A stretch of 64,000 bases of DNA, taken from Diogma glabrata. Taxonomy: Eukaryota; Arthropoda; Insecta; Diptera; Cylindrotomidae. Both the position numbers and the translations under genes were made by a program. Every line of letters begins with the position of its first letter. The stretch's first letter is position 1. Below, piece by piece: positions 25,317 to 36,380 of this stretch. Below the pieces are notes generated by a model. The model saw only the letters and a program-made list of their open reading frames with translations, had not been told where the DNA came from and searched no databases. The stretch covers positions 94,979,745 through 95,043,744 of the forward strand of contig OY856188.1 in assembly GCA_963693315.1 (NCBI GenBank), written 5' to 3'.

Positions 25317-25968
25317 TTTTTTCCTCAAAAAAGCTAATTTAACTGGTCTAATTATTGTAGCATGACAAATAAAATTTTCAGAATTTGTGCTTAAAACTCA
25401 TTAAAGTTAGTTTGGTTTCCACATCTTTAAGCATTCCAAGGATTTGAAAACATTTTTATATATAATAGACATAATAATTATAATACATTTTTATTATATA
25501 CACATAGTATTTACATTAATTTCAACAAACTTAATTTCCAACGTTGTTGTTCTTTTTTGCATCATTATTATCAGGATTTCAACAAGCTGGCCAAGTACAA
25601 CACGTAATACTTATAGTGAATAAAATATATACAGCTACAGCGTGACGAGAAAAATATTACAAATGGCAGATACAATATCTTCACTATAAAAATAATTTTA
25701 CAGGAAGTAAGTTGGATTAGTCAAGAAATATTATTTGAAGACTTTTATTAATTTATAATTCTATTAATTTATAATATTTCTTGCAAGAAAAAAATAAAAT
25801 ATTCGTGATAATCACCTGTAATTGCAGATTGATTCTTTGATAATATCACTTTTATTAGTATAACTAAAATTTGCTTGGTCAAGTTGAATAATGTCGTTAC
25901 ATGTTAGAGAATTTCATTGGGTTAAATTCCAATAACAATTAAGCAAAAAATTTTCATATATGATATCA
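25317..25968. other. Non-coding stretch with a reversed fragment of the 5-7 kb repeat
   Basis: At about 25,885-25,930 a reversed copy of the module seen at 5,641 and 6,402 occurs (GTTAGAGAATTTCATTGGGTT). Otherwise AT-rich sequence with no recognised gene. Confidence 0.45.
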
Positions 25969-26122
25969 CGAGTCGTCAAATAATAGTCGATTATTTTTCA
26001 TAATCATTATTACGAATGTCATTTGAGGTCCCGAGTGCGCGTAGCGCACAAGGGAAATTTTTAACCTCAAATGGCATGAGTGGTAATGTTGAAAAATAAT
26101 CGACTAATAATTTGGTGACGAG
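25969..26122. repeat. 154-bp imperfect palindrome with a GC-rich inner hairpin
   Basis: Outer arms CGAGTCGTCAAATAATAGTC and the complement (GACTAATAATTTGGTGACGAG), then further pairing of TGTCATTTGAGGT with ACCTCAAATGGCA, surround a small perfect hairpin GTGCGC-GTA-GCGCAC at about 26,035-26,049. The GC-rich core stands out in an AT-rich region. A similar design is seen at 36,381-36,508. Confidence 0.65.
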
Positions 26123-29100
26123 TTGTATTTAGCAGACAATTTAACGAACAGAAATAGTAACATTATTTCATACAACATAATCATACATAATAAAATATTA
26201 TTTCATCTTAGTAGGCTCATAAATGTTATAAATTTGTTATTTATTTTTGACAAATAAACATAAACATGCAATTATTTATGAATGAAAACGGACATTTTTA
26301 CTATTTGCAAATTGCATTTTCACATAATTTTGTATGTGAATTTTTGTTTTAAATTAATATATTAAGTAGGCTGAAAATATTCGAAAATATTCGCTGTTCC
26401 TTCCCACCAGAGAAAAATAATCGAAACAATTCGTTTTGATTTGTTAAAAAATAGTAAATGAAGCGTTTTTATTGGACCTTATCGAAACTTTATTTAGTGA
26501 GTTGAATTGTCAAATTAATTCAATAGTCATTGCGTTTTCTTATTTAAAAACAATAAAAAAAAAACAAATAGAATATGACAAAAACAATTTGTTTGTTTTG
26601 CTTACAAATATTACAAAATCTTTACTATACGCTATACACTTAGACACTATTGTAAACTGAGAAAAATATTACATTCAATAAAAAAGACAAACAAACTATG
26701 AATCAAGAATAAGAGAAAAAGAAAATAACAAATGAAAATTATAATTTTTCGTATTTTATTTTAGTAGTTATTTTTAATATTTATAGCTACAGCGTGACGG
26801 TAGGTGACGATAATACATATAATTTTCCGCATACTAAATCGCCCAACGAGCCGCGCCGAAAGACAATTTCACTTCAAAAACTTTTGTAAGCTGTATTTAA
26901 GGCATTTACAAACATGTATTAGTTTTTACTTACTAAACCAAAAGTTTTTTGCTTTCTTAGTAATAGTTAGTAATAATGTACTTCCTTATCATGAATTCAA
27001 ATCAAATATTTGGTTAAAAGAAATAAAGTTAAAGAATAATTAGCGGTTAGAAAATGGAACGTAAAGAGCTTTTTTTTAAATTACCCGGAAAATATTAAAT
27101 GTCAAAGTTAAAACCATAAATATTAAAATTTGACATTTTAACACACATAAAGGTCAGAATGTTAAACCAAATCAACAATCGTGACTAATCACAAAAACAA
27201 ACCAGCACAAAATAACCAGGAAAATTTGTATCGATAAATAAACGCGAAAAACAACAAAGACAAAAAAACGCAACAACAACAATAAAAAATTGTTTTAAAT
27301 TTCATAACATATCGACAAGAACCGAAACAGAAAATCAACTTTTTTCACAGTCATAACCATAACCATAAAATAATTTTGTTATTGTGTTGCTTAAAGTTAT
27401 AGTTTATGAGTCAGAACAATTTCAGTTTTTTTATGTATGTATTGCTATTTGTGTTTTTATTTAAATTATTTGAAATTTTTTCGGAAAGGAAGTGAACAAA
27501 ATACGATACCGATATAATAAATTTACAGAGAAAAATTGTTTTGTGTATGAAAAATTTAAATATTTTTTATGGCTCATATTATGAAGCATAGATTTTTTTA
27601 TTCTAAATATAATGTAGGGGTGCTGTTTATACATTTTTGTGGTTAGTATATTTTTTTTTTGTAAAAGTCAGTAATAGAGACATCTGTTTTTTGGGGGTTC
27701 AAAAACGATTTTCCGGCCAACTTAAAATTTTGTTTTAATTTTTTAACCTACGATTATGAGAACTATGCGTACTCCAGTCCCTTCTATTGACATATGAGCT
27801 AACGTGAGATATCACGTTCCTTGATGATGGATTATTGTAAACCAAGTTTTTTCTTAGTAGCTGAATGTGTTTAATCAAATTTAAAACAAAAAATATGTAA
27901 AAAAAATGTGTCGTCCATCAACACCTCAGAAGACAAGTTGTTTTGTGGCCTAGATCTCTGAAGTTATTATGTGTTTTTGTGACATATACTGTATAATACC
28001 TTCTACACAGCACATTTTTATACAACAAAGTAATTAAAATATCTATTCTCTTTTTTAAAATAAAATCGCTCTCAATTCCTTACCTCATTCATCACAATTA
28101 AAATCACGTTAAATTAAAAACAAAAAAAAATTTCAATTTCAACAAAAAAAATTAAATCAAATTAATTAAATTCTTTTAAATTATTTATTTTATTCCAGTT
28201 CAATCAATCAAAAAAATACAAAATGTAATTTAGATAGAGTTTTTTGTTTTGTTAATTTTCATTTCTTTTTTCCATTTTCCATATAACTTTATTTGTTTTT
28301 ATGTAAGTTATTTTTTTTTTGTATTTCTATTTTTAAATCCTAAATAAATATTTTCATTGGTTTCGGTTATAAGTTGATTTGTTTTTAGCTTCTTGTTTTG
28401 GGCTTATTTATTTTTCATTATTTCAACAAAATTAATCAATACAAAAAATTTTTTATTTTAAGAAAATTCAGGGTTAAGATAGATCCTTTTAATTTTGTTT
28501 CTTAGGTTATTGTAATGAATGAATAGAATGCTTTGAATTTATTTGGCCCGAAATTAAGAAAGTTTTCTACACCCAAAATTGTAAGGATAAATTTTCAAAT
28601 TTGATTTTAATTGAATTCTTGTTATGAATTGTGAAAATGCCTCACACCAAAATAGGCGATTTGATAGCGCCACATAACTTGTATTTTTCTCAGATAAAAA
28701 CCAAAAAGAGAATTTTATCGACGGTAAAAAACTGAAAGTCTTATTGTAGCTGAATTATAACGATATAAAAAAGCTGCATGCAGGCCCTGTAAAAAATAGC
28801 TTTTTTCCAATAGACAGACTTAATTCATTTTCGCTGATTAAAAAATTGTCCTTGCTTAAGCACATCTTAAGATCAGATTTGTAATTTTAATAGATAAACT
28901 TTCTTCCGTTCAATTTTTTACAAAAACTAGAAGTGCCCGGCTAGAGCCTCAGATGTGGACCAGTTACGGCTTACCTTACTCTTCTAACAGGGACCAGATC
29001 AGGCACTTAGAACACTTAGAACAGGCCCAGAACACTGAACAGGCCCGGATCAGTCAGCCCTACTAAGACCGGACCAGCACCGTATCATTCAAAATAACAA

Positions 29101-30384
29101 ATTTACTACTACAGACATTACAAAATGTGCAATTTTTGTAAACATTTTTCTTTCTAGCTAAGGACTTACCAAGAAGGAGTCATAACACAGAGATAACGAT
29201 AACCAAAGCATATGTGAATTTGCAAACTATGTATGTCTAAAATGGATATTGTTCTAGTGAATTTAAGCCAAATGAAGTTTGTTAAAATGAAATAGGGCTA
29301 AGATTAGGACAAATAAGACTCACCTTAATTGGAAATTCATATATATGATTCTAATCGGACCCTGATTTGGAGTTTACTACTAGGGATGTGATAGGTATTC
29401 GCAGTGTGAGAGGGATCAGGACAAACACAGGGAGTGCCATGGTAGTGAAATCAGGTATGATTTCAGATATGGGCCGGATGCAAATACCCCTTTAGGACTT
29501 ACTTTATTACACTTTGGTGCCGCAGTCAATAAAGAAAGGGAAAAACAGTTTTTAATATCTTATTACAGATTAATGTTTAGTAATATTCACACATTTTAAA
29601 TACATGTTTCCTTCCTATATTGACTACGCAACCCACTTCTATATTTTGTAAAAAAATGTTTGTTTCTTTGCTACCTAACGTTGTGTCTATACGAAATTTA
29701 TTTTTTACTATTTAGTTCGTTTCGAAAAAAGTGTGTTTTTTAAATTATTGCTTTAGTTTTTATTCTGGAATTTTTAGTAATGTAATATTTTAAATTAATC
29801 AAGGCATTTGTTATTCGATGATCATTTATTTTTTAATGACCATAGGTTTAGAAATATAATTTTAAATTAAAAAAAGGTGCATTTATTTAAATAAAGGATG
29901 TTGAGCTTTGATTGTGACGTATGTTTGTTGAGAAAATACGTGCAAACTATTTTGATGGAAATTTAATAAAAAGAAAATTTGATAAAATTATTACAAAAAA
30001 ATGCGGCGACCGGAAGAACCCATTCCAATCAACATATGGAGGATTCATGAATCGTAACTGTGCTTATGCTTATTTTGTAGCAAATATATTTTCATTACAC
30101 GAAATAAATAATTTTTAGTAAATAATTTTGCATAGAAAATATAGCAAATACTTATTTTATTTACTACATTGCATCTGTCACTTGAAAATATATTTTCTTG
30201 GTTTTCCATTGTTTTGTGTTCTGTGCGAAAAAAAAAATTCGTCAAAAAATTAATTTAAAGTAAAATTCTGAAGAAGAAGAAAATGCATAGTGGGTTTGTT
30301 TCTTTGGTTGTGCCTGTCAATTTATTATCGAGAGTGATCATGACGAGCATCAACTTTTAATCAACTGCTTCGAGAGATAGAGAA
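26123..30384. other. Long AT-rich non-coding stretch
   Basis: No coding sequence was recognised over 4 kb. Near 27,760-27,815 is a sequence (GCGTACTCCAGTCCCTTC and GACATATGAG) that is a diverged copy of one near 55,060-55,110. Between 28,980 and 29,090 the composition is less AT-rich with a repeated ACAGGCCC box. A weak exon-like segment on the minus strand with a GTGAGT donor near 29,327 was considered and not accepted. Confidence 0.4.
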
Positions 30385-30933
30385 TAAGGTGCCACAACTG
30401 TACAAAATCTTTCTTCTTATGAACATTGATGACTTCTACAATCTTGGAAATGGTGTGTGTATTCATTGATAAGAAAAGAGGACACAAACATGTGCGAAGC
30501 TATTTCATCTAGTGCACGACTTCTTTTTCCTTACGTTTTCTTGCTACTTTATATTTCACGTCTCTACAATGTCTTTTTAGAATTCCGCAAACAGCGATCT
30601 CTACCGGTTTACGATATAGTATGCACAGTTCTGCTGCCTGAGTTTTTGAAGGTAGTTTCTTCTCACTTCTTCTATAAGCTCAAAAATTAATAAATATGTA
30701 CTACATTTCAGTTTCCATCAGCTGAGGAAAATTGGTTTCAATTGGCTCTTGACTTTAATGATAGGTGGAATTTTCCGCATTGCATTGGCACTATTGATGG
30801 CAAACACATCATAATAAAAGCCCCAGCACACTCAGAAAGTATTTGCTTTAATTATAAAAATGCAAATTATATGCAAATGGTGCAAAATATAAGTTCACTT
30901 ATATTGATGTTGGAGCGATCGGACGTATCTTAA
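30385..30933 (+). pseudogene. PIF/Harbinger transposase relic, 5' part, with a 60-bp intron
   Basis: HARBI1-type transposases cut and paste DNA with an RNase-H-fold DDE active site. Here the first part (YKIFLLMNIDDFYNL near 30,396, then DTNMCEAISSSARL and, in another frame, LRFLATLYFTSLQ) is followed at 30,652 by GTAGTT...TTTCAG (30,652-30,711), a 60-bp GT-AG intron. The next exon reads PSAEENWFQLALDFNDRW, then HCIGTIDGKHIII, which holds the first catalytic Asp. After a small deletion the frame resumes as KYKFTYIDVGAIGRI and is cut at 30,930 by the TTAA element; it continues at 33,456. There are frameshifts in both exons. Confidence 0.8.
30652..30711 (+). other. Short intron retained in the Harbinger relic
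   Basis: The sequence between the conserved blocks LLPEFLK and PSAEENW starts with GTAGTT and ends with a pyrimidine-rich ACATTTCAG. It is 60 bp long and contains stops in frame, so it would need splicing. Size and ends fit an insect intron. Confidence 0.7.
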
Positions 30934-31089
30934 CCCTCGTCAGGCGGCATAATTTTACAACGCTAACAAGCGACAGAGGTACAATTGTACCTTCATATAT
31001 TTTATATGGAAATCCTCACCGTAGACATAATTATTGTGCGACAAATAGATAATGTATAGAATTTCCGCATTATTTAGAACATGCCTTGA

Positions 31090-33045
31090 AAGAATTATGG
31101 TATTATAGGTTGGTCAAAAAAATGTTGTCAAGTGTGTCAAAAGAAAGATTTCTATTTATTTTTTTACCCAATTTTTGGCAAAAAATAAAATTAATTGTTT
31201 GTTTGATATGAAATTTTATTATTATTATTGAGATTTGTGGCATTATGGGTTTGTCAAAAAATGTTGTCAAGTGTGTCAAAAGAAAGATTTTTATTTATTT
31301 TTTTACCCAATTTTTTGGAAAAAAATAAAATTAATTATTTGTTTGACATGAAATTTTATTATTATTATTGAGAATTATGGTATTATAAGTTTGTCAAAAG
31401 AATGATGTCAAGTGTGTAAAAAGAAAGATTTTTATTTATTTTGTTTACCCAATTTTTTGGAAAAAAATAAAATTAATTATTTGTTTGACATAAAATTTTA
31501 TTATTATTATAGAGAATTATGGCATTATAAGTTTGTCAAAAGAATGTTGTCAAGTGTGTCAAAAGAAAGATTTTTATTTATTTTTTTACCCAATTTTTTG
31601 GAAAGAAATAAAATTAATTATTTGTTTGACATGAAATTTTATTATTATTATTGAGAATTATGGCATTATAAATTTGTCAAAAAATGTTGTCAAGTGTGTC
31701 AAAAGAAAGATTTCTATTTATTTTTTTACCCAATTTTTTGAAAAAAAATAAAATTGTTTGTTTGAAATGAAACTACTTCGATTTATTATTATTATTGAGA
31801 ATTATGCCAGTATAAGTTTGTCAAAAAAATGTTGTCAAGTGTGTCAAAAGAAAGATTTTTATTAATTTTTTTGCCCAATTTTTTGGAAAAAAATAAAATT
31901 AATTATTTGTTTGACATGAAATTTTATTATTATTATTGAGAATTATGGCATTATGAGTTTGTCAAAAAAATGTTGTCAATTGTGTCAAAAGAAAGATTTC
32001 TATTTATTTTTTTACCCAAGTTTTTGGAAAAAAATAAAATTAAATATTTGTTTAACATGAAATTTTATTATTATTATAGAGAATTATGGTATTATAAGTT
32101 TGTCAAAAAAATGTTGTCAAGTGTGTCAAAAGAAAGACTTTTATTTATTATTTTACCCAATTTTTTGGAAAAAAATAAAATTAATTATTTGTTTGACATG
32201 AAATTTTAGTATTATTATTGAGAATTATGGCATTATAAGTTTGTCAAAAGAATGTTGTCAAGTGTGTCAAAAGAAAGATTTTTATTTATTTTTTTACCCA
32301 ATTTTTTGGAAAGAAATAAAATTAATTATTTGTTTGACATGAAATTTTATTATTATTATTGAGAATTATGGCATTATAAATTTGTCAAAAAATGTTGTCA
32401 AGTGTGTCAAAAGAAAGATTTCTATTTATTTTTTTACCCAATTTTTTGAAAAAAAATAAAATTGTTTGTTTGAAATGAAACTACTTCGATTTATTATTAT
32501 TATTGAGAATTATGCCAGTATAAGTTTGTCAAAAAAATGTTGTCAAGTGTGTCAAAAGAAAGATTTTTATTAATTTTTTTGCCCAATTTTTTGGAAAAAA
32601 ATAAAATTAATTATTTGTTTGACATGAAATTTTATTATTATTATTGAGAATTATGGCATTATGAGTTTGTCAAAAAAATGTTGTCAATTGTGTCAAAAGA
32701 AAGATTTCTATTTATTTTTTTACCCAAGTTTTTGGAAAAAAATAAAATTAAATATTTGTTTAACATGAAATTTTATTATTATTATAGAGAATTATGGTAT
32801 TATAAGTTTGTCAAAAAAATGTTGTCAAGTGTGTCAAAAGAAAGACTTTTATTTATTATTTTACCCAATTTTTTGGAAAAAAATAAAATTAATTATTTGT
32901 TTGACATGAAATTTTAGTATTATTATTGAGAATTATGGCATTATAAGTTTGTCGAAAGAATTTTGTCAATTGTGTCAAAAGAAAGATTTTTATTTATTTT
33001 TTTACCCAATTTTTTGAAAAAATAAAATTAATTATTTGTACGACA
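31090..33045 (+). repeat. Tandem array of about 14 monomers of ~141 bp, with 708-bp higher-order duplication
   Basis: The monomer contains GAATTATGGCATTATAAGTT, GTTGTCAAGTGTGTCAAAAG, an AATTTTTTGGAAAAAAATAA block and a TTATTATTATTATTGAG block. Successive copies start roughly every 139-145 bp. From 31,512 to about 32,950 the sequence repeats with a period of 708 bp (five monomers), including shared private variants such as the ACTACTTCGATTTATT insertion, so the duplication is recent. Many monomers are a multiple of three long, which creates repeated 47-residue open stretches (for example 31,970-32,209 and 32,678-32,917, identical in translation); these look like by-products of the periodicity. 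Confidence 0.9.
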
Positions 33046-33170
33046 TGATATACATCGCTGATCAATACTAAAAACCATTTACCGAAAACTATATCAAAAT
33101 CCTTAACCCAGACCGAAGTCTTGATATCTCAGAGCTGATAGATTTCAGCCCCTCTATATTTATATTATTA
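33046..33170 (+). repeat. Family A conserved end following the satellite array (copy c)
   Basis: GATATACATCGCTG is followed by AACCCAGACCGAAGTCTTG and CAGCCCCTCTATATTT. This is the same end as at 11,470-11,608, but here it joins directly to the 140-bp monomers, without the 55-bp minisatellite. Confidence 0.75.
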
Positions 33171-33455
33171 TATTATACACGGGTCTATGGTGTAATAACT
33201 ATAATACCGTTATTATATCATATAAAAGGTATGAAGGTACAATTTTACCTTTACCGCCTGTTATGATAATGAAAACCTACTCGAACCCCTATCTCTGAAA
33301 AGGCTGGGGACATTTTTCTAAAATTAATTCTGCATGATTCAGCAGGAAAATGTAGAGATCTTATAAAACTTTAACCCTCTCCGGCTTATACAAGAAAAGT
33401 TATTAGTATTTAAGAACGGAAAAGGTACAATTGTACCTATGCCGCCTGACGAAGG

Positions 33456-33845
33456 TTAAACGGGGGCGTATTTAAACGCAAATCGTTTTTCACATCTGTC
33501 ACTGATGATAAATGACATTTTCTAGCCCCAGATATATTGCCCGGATGGGATGCACCTTTTTTTTATTTCCTTGTTGTCGATGATGCCTTTGCGTTGACCA
33601 TTAATTTAATGAAACCATGTGGGCTCGTGCACGCTCGTACAAATTTAAGTGAAATCGGACGAATTTCAGTTATAGTTTATCTTGGGCAAGACGTACCGTA
33701 GATATGCATTGATATATTAGCATGTTTATTTCGTGTTTTTAGGGAAAATCTATTAATCTTGATCCAGAAAAAGTACGAAAAATCACAATTGCTTGCTTGA
33801 CTGTTGGACTGATTTTCGGCTTCAATACAGTCTATTAAATGGTGT
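33456..33845 (+). pseudogene. PIF/Harbinger transposase relic, 3' part
   Basis: The frame interrupted at 30,930 resumes with NGGVFKRKSFFT, then PGWDAPFFYFLVVDDAFAL and NLMKP at about 33,535-33,615, which corresponds to the second catalytic Asp region of the DDE domain. After a deletion the end reads IDILACLFRVFR and, in another frame, INLDPEKVRKITIACLTV at 33,750-33,805. The block with the catalytic Glu is lost. At least one stop and two frame changes are present. Confidence 0.8.
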
Positions 33846-33849
33846 TCTA

Positions 33850-34204
33850 CTTTAAAACTCACCCGTTGAACGGGAGGAGAACGAAGTCCGGTTACGACAT
33901 ATTTCCCATATGTACCGTATTTATCTTCTGCACGTTTTTATCGATGCTTTTTTAATGTTCGACCATTTTGCCATGAGCTCAGTGCTGGTGAACTTACTTT
34001 CAAAGTTAACCTTCGATATTTGGATCCATGTGGATTCCCATCGATTTTGTTCTTAAACTGTCTATTTTTGGTATTCCACAACTTGGGCACACATTCCATG
34101 TGTAGAATTGAGTCTATAAATATTAACAAAAAAAATTGTTGTCTACTCACAAATTTAACTTCATGATTATTGATTGAAAAATGTGGTTTCGTTCTTGAGC
34201 TCAC
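33850..34204 (-). pseudogene. MADF-domain protein relic, partner gene of the PIF/Harbinger element
   Basis: PIF/Harbinger elements usually encode a second DNA-binding protein (Myb/SANT/MADF type) needed for nuclear import or end binding of the transposase. On the minus strand, convergent with the transposase, the open stretch starting at 34,204 contains FIDSILHMECVPKLWNTKNR and FKNKI, which fit the first half of a MADF domain (hydrophobic helix, then LW-T-, then -YKNK-like). In another frame STWIQISKV then ELMAKWSNIKKASIKTCR fit the second half (W--I---, then KW-N-R-). So the domain is complete but split by one frameshift. Confidence 0.6.
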
Positions 34205-34450
34205 AAAAAGAAGAATGCAGCTAATTTTTATGTTGTAGTATTGTAACCCATTTTACATAAAATTATTTAATACTGAGATCGATTTTGATAATGTAATTCG
34301 AAAACAAAAACAGTTACAAAAGTTAAAAAACTTTATTATTTAAATAATCTAATGATAATTATTTACTGCTTTACTACAAGATTTCGGTATGACCAAAGAA
34401 AAAATCAAAGGAATTATTTGCTGAGTTACGGCACCGTTATCAAAGAACTA
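34205..34450. other. Non-coding stretch
   Basis: No coding signal. The right terminus of the Harbinger element should lie here, but I could not match inverted ends or a 3-bp duplication. Confidence 0.35.
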
Positions 34451-34587
34451 CATTACATGAAGCAAATATTTGCTTCATATTGGTTTATAAAATAGTTTTC
34501 AGTAAATAGTTAAAGCAAATATTTAATTTTTATATGAACAAGCAAATATTTGATTTAGTTTTAAGCGAATATTTGCTTCGTGTAATG
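34451..34587. repeat. 137-bp MITE-like element with ~24-bp inverted ends
   Basis: The left end CATTACATGAAGCAAATATT is matched by the complement of the right end (CATTACACGAAGCAAATATT). Copies of AGCAAATATTTG occur in between as well. No target duplication was recognised. Confidence 0.6.
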
Positions 34588-35735
34588 CTTGCAATAGAAA
34601 TAAAAATAAACAGTTAAAAACAAAATGTTTAACAAACTTGAAATTTACTTAAACATTTCTTCACGTTGTGCCCATGGACCCGCTAGACATCAGAGCTAGC
34701 TAACGATTTATTATAGTGGACAATAGGCCTGTAATAGTTCGAGTACCTTGGGTAAGCTTGGGTAAGTCCAAAATTTTGGCCTTTTTCATATTTAATTATT
34801 AGATAAAATTTACTTTTTCGCTATCCATTTTTGAAAACAAGAAAAATAAAAATTTGCCTCCTTTAACACCTCAGGATTCATACTCTTGTAGTACCTTGGT
34901 CTTAATAGGTTTTATACCTTTACCACAAATATTGTAAGTCTTACTACACAAAATATTTTATTAAAAAACTAGAAAACCAGGTGAACTTCGTCCCACCTAT
35001 AATTTATTTGTAGATAACATTTGATCAGCGATTGTCAATCCCAATCGAATTCAATGAGATTAAATAATAGTGGCTGCATGGTATGGTTTGAATTTTATTT
35101 GGCTATCAAACGAAACTATTATTTATACTTACTTATTCAAACGAAAATATTTTTTTCAACACCGTACTATAAAAATACACTTATATGACCAAAATCCGTT
35201 TTATAATGAAATAATTCATTTCGATACAGATTTTATTACGATACAGATTTTTAATTTTTTTTGGAAAAAATTTGAAAAAATTCTTCGTTGGAGTGACGTG
35301 AATAATCCATAGTATCAAAATGTTTATGTTTTTTCTGCATACACTTTATATTATTCACAACAATAAGAAATAAAATAAATTTTATTTATTATATATCATT
35401 TATTATTATACAACTATAGTTTCAATCTCTGTGAGATCATCAACTGGTATTGATATGCAATTAACATTAATTTACAAAAATTATTTTATTTATAGTGATT
35501 TACAGAAATTGTTGAAAGGCGTTATTGATAAAATTTACGAAATAAAAAACTAATAATGAAATAAATTAAAGGATACAAATTTGAGGAAAAACCTAATTAT
35601 TTCAGTAATAAAGTAATAAAACAATTAGTTGTAAGGAGGGGGGAAAACAAAAAATTACAAAAAAATAAAAAATTATTTAAACAAGGATATGGTTAAGAAA
35701 TTACAAAAAAAAAAAAACCAAGGGATCTTATATTA
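34588..35735. other. Non-coding stretch
   Basis: No coding or repeat feature was recognised. The A-rich sequence from 35,640 to 35,735 is probably the 3' untranslated part of the Penelope fragment that follows on the minus strand. Confidence 0.4.
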
Positions 35736-36206
35736 TTATGATTTATGGTGGTTTGTTATGTTGAATAGCGGTGAACAAATTTTGGCTTCATCTGAGTTCA
35801 TAAGATGATAATTTTGTGAGATGTGATATGACTCTAAGGCATCCAACTTCCAGTCTTGTCTAACAGTTCTTATAAGCTTGGAGTTGTTAGTATCAATTTT
35901 ATGATTGTTATTAACCATGTGTTCCGCTACACTTGATTTACTGACATGCTTCCCCAAAGTAGCCATTTTGTGCTTTTTAAATCTGGTTTCGAAATTCCTG
36001 CTTGTTTGTCCGACATATATCTGTTCGCAATCCAAACAGTTTATTTTATAAACTCCAGACTTTTTTGACTGTGGTTCCTGATCCTTAAAGTTATTTATTT
36101 GACTTTTTAAAGTTCTTGTTGGACGTGTAACTATATCTATATTATGTTTTAGGAATATTTTCGCTAGTTTGTTGGTTATGTTGGGAACATATGGATTTTT
36201 TCTCAA
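35736..36206 (-). CDS. Penelope-like element C-terminal GIY-YIG endonuclease fragment
   Basis: The 156-residue open frame matches the C-terminus of Penelope-like retroelement proteins, where a GIY-YIG nuclease nicks target DNA for retrotransposition. GVY is at residues 51-53 and YVG at 64-66, followed by QTSRNFETR with the catalytic Arg at 75. C57 and C60 lie between the two motifs and H96 and H102 follow, agreeing with the CCHH arrangement of Penelope nucleases. E125 in LDALESYHI is a candidate for the metal-binding Glu. The nuclease looks intact, but the reverse transcriptase expected upstream (higher coordinates) is absent, so this is a 5'-truncated insertion. The chosen start is simply the first Met; no true start is expected. 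Confidence 0.82.
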   Translation of the reverse strand: MRKNPYVPNITNKLAKIFLKHNIDIVTRPTRTLKSQINNFKDQEPQSKKSGVYKINCLDCEQIYVGQTSRNFETRFKKHKMATLGKHVSKSSVAEHMVNNNHKIDTNNSKLIRTVRQDWKLDALESYHISQNYHLMNSDEAKICSPLFNITNHHKS

Positions 36207-36380
36207 TTTTTTAGATTTTTAATCAATAGAAAGAAACCCATAGTTTTTCATTCAAACATGCTATGCATTTGACGTTTTTCGAAATTTTCGTATGGGAAAA
36301 AAAATTGCACTTTGAAATTTGAAAATTGAAATTTTCGTTGTAATTTTCTTTCTTCGTTATTTATTGGGTGTAGAAAAAAT
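36207..36380. other. Short non-coding spacer
   Basis: AT-rich sequence between the Penelope fragment and the palindrome; nothing recognised. Confidence 0.35.

Larger units (their letters stand above)
30934..33455. mobile_element. piggyBac-like TTAA element, non-autonomous, carrying a satellite array
   Basis: TTAA occurs at both borders (30,930-30,933 and 33,456-33,459). The ends form a 17-bp inverted repeat with one mismatch (CCCTCGTCAGGCGGCAT at the left; right end is the complement of CCTTCGTCAGGCGGCAT). Just inside both ends lies the palindrome AGGTACAATTGTACC, with a third diverged copy near 33,234. Removing the element together with one TTAA rejoins the Harbinger frame exactly (GRI then NGGVF), so it is an insertion. 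TTAA targeting and CCC-type ends are features of the piggyBac superfamily. The 2,522 bp have no transposase and are filled mainly by a tandem array and a family A end. Confidence 0.85.

Noticed and set aside
29327..29400. Exon-like minus-strand segment with GTGAGT donor
   Set aside because: The acceptor lacks a pyrimidine tract and no conserved peptide results.
31412..32917. Small proteins encoded by the satellite array
   Set aside because: The open stretches follow the monomer period, are low-complexity and have no start context or domain.
31090..33045. CRISPR-like array
   Set aside because: The repeats are contiguous long monomers without spacers, in a eukaryotic genome.
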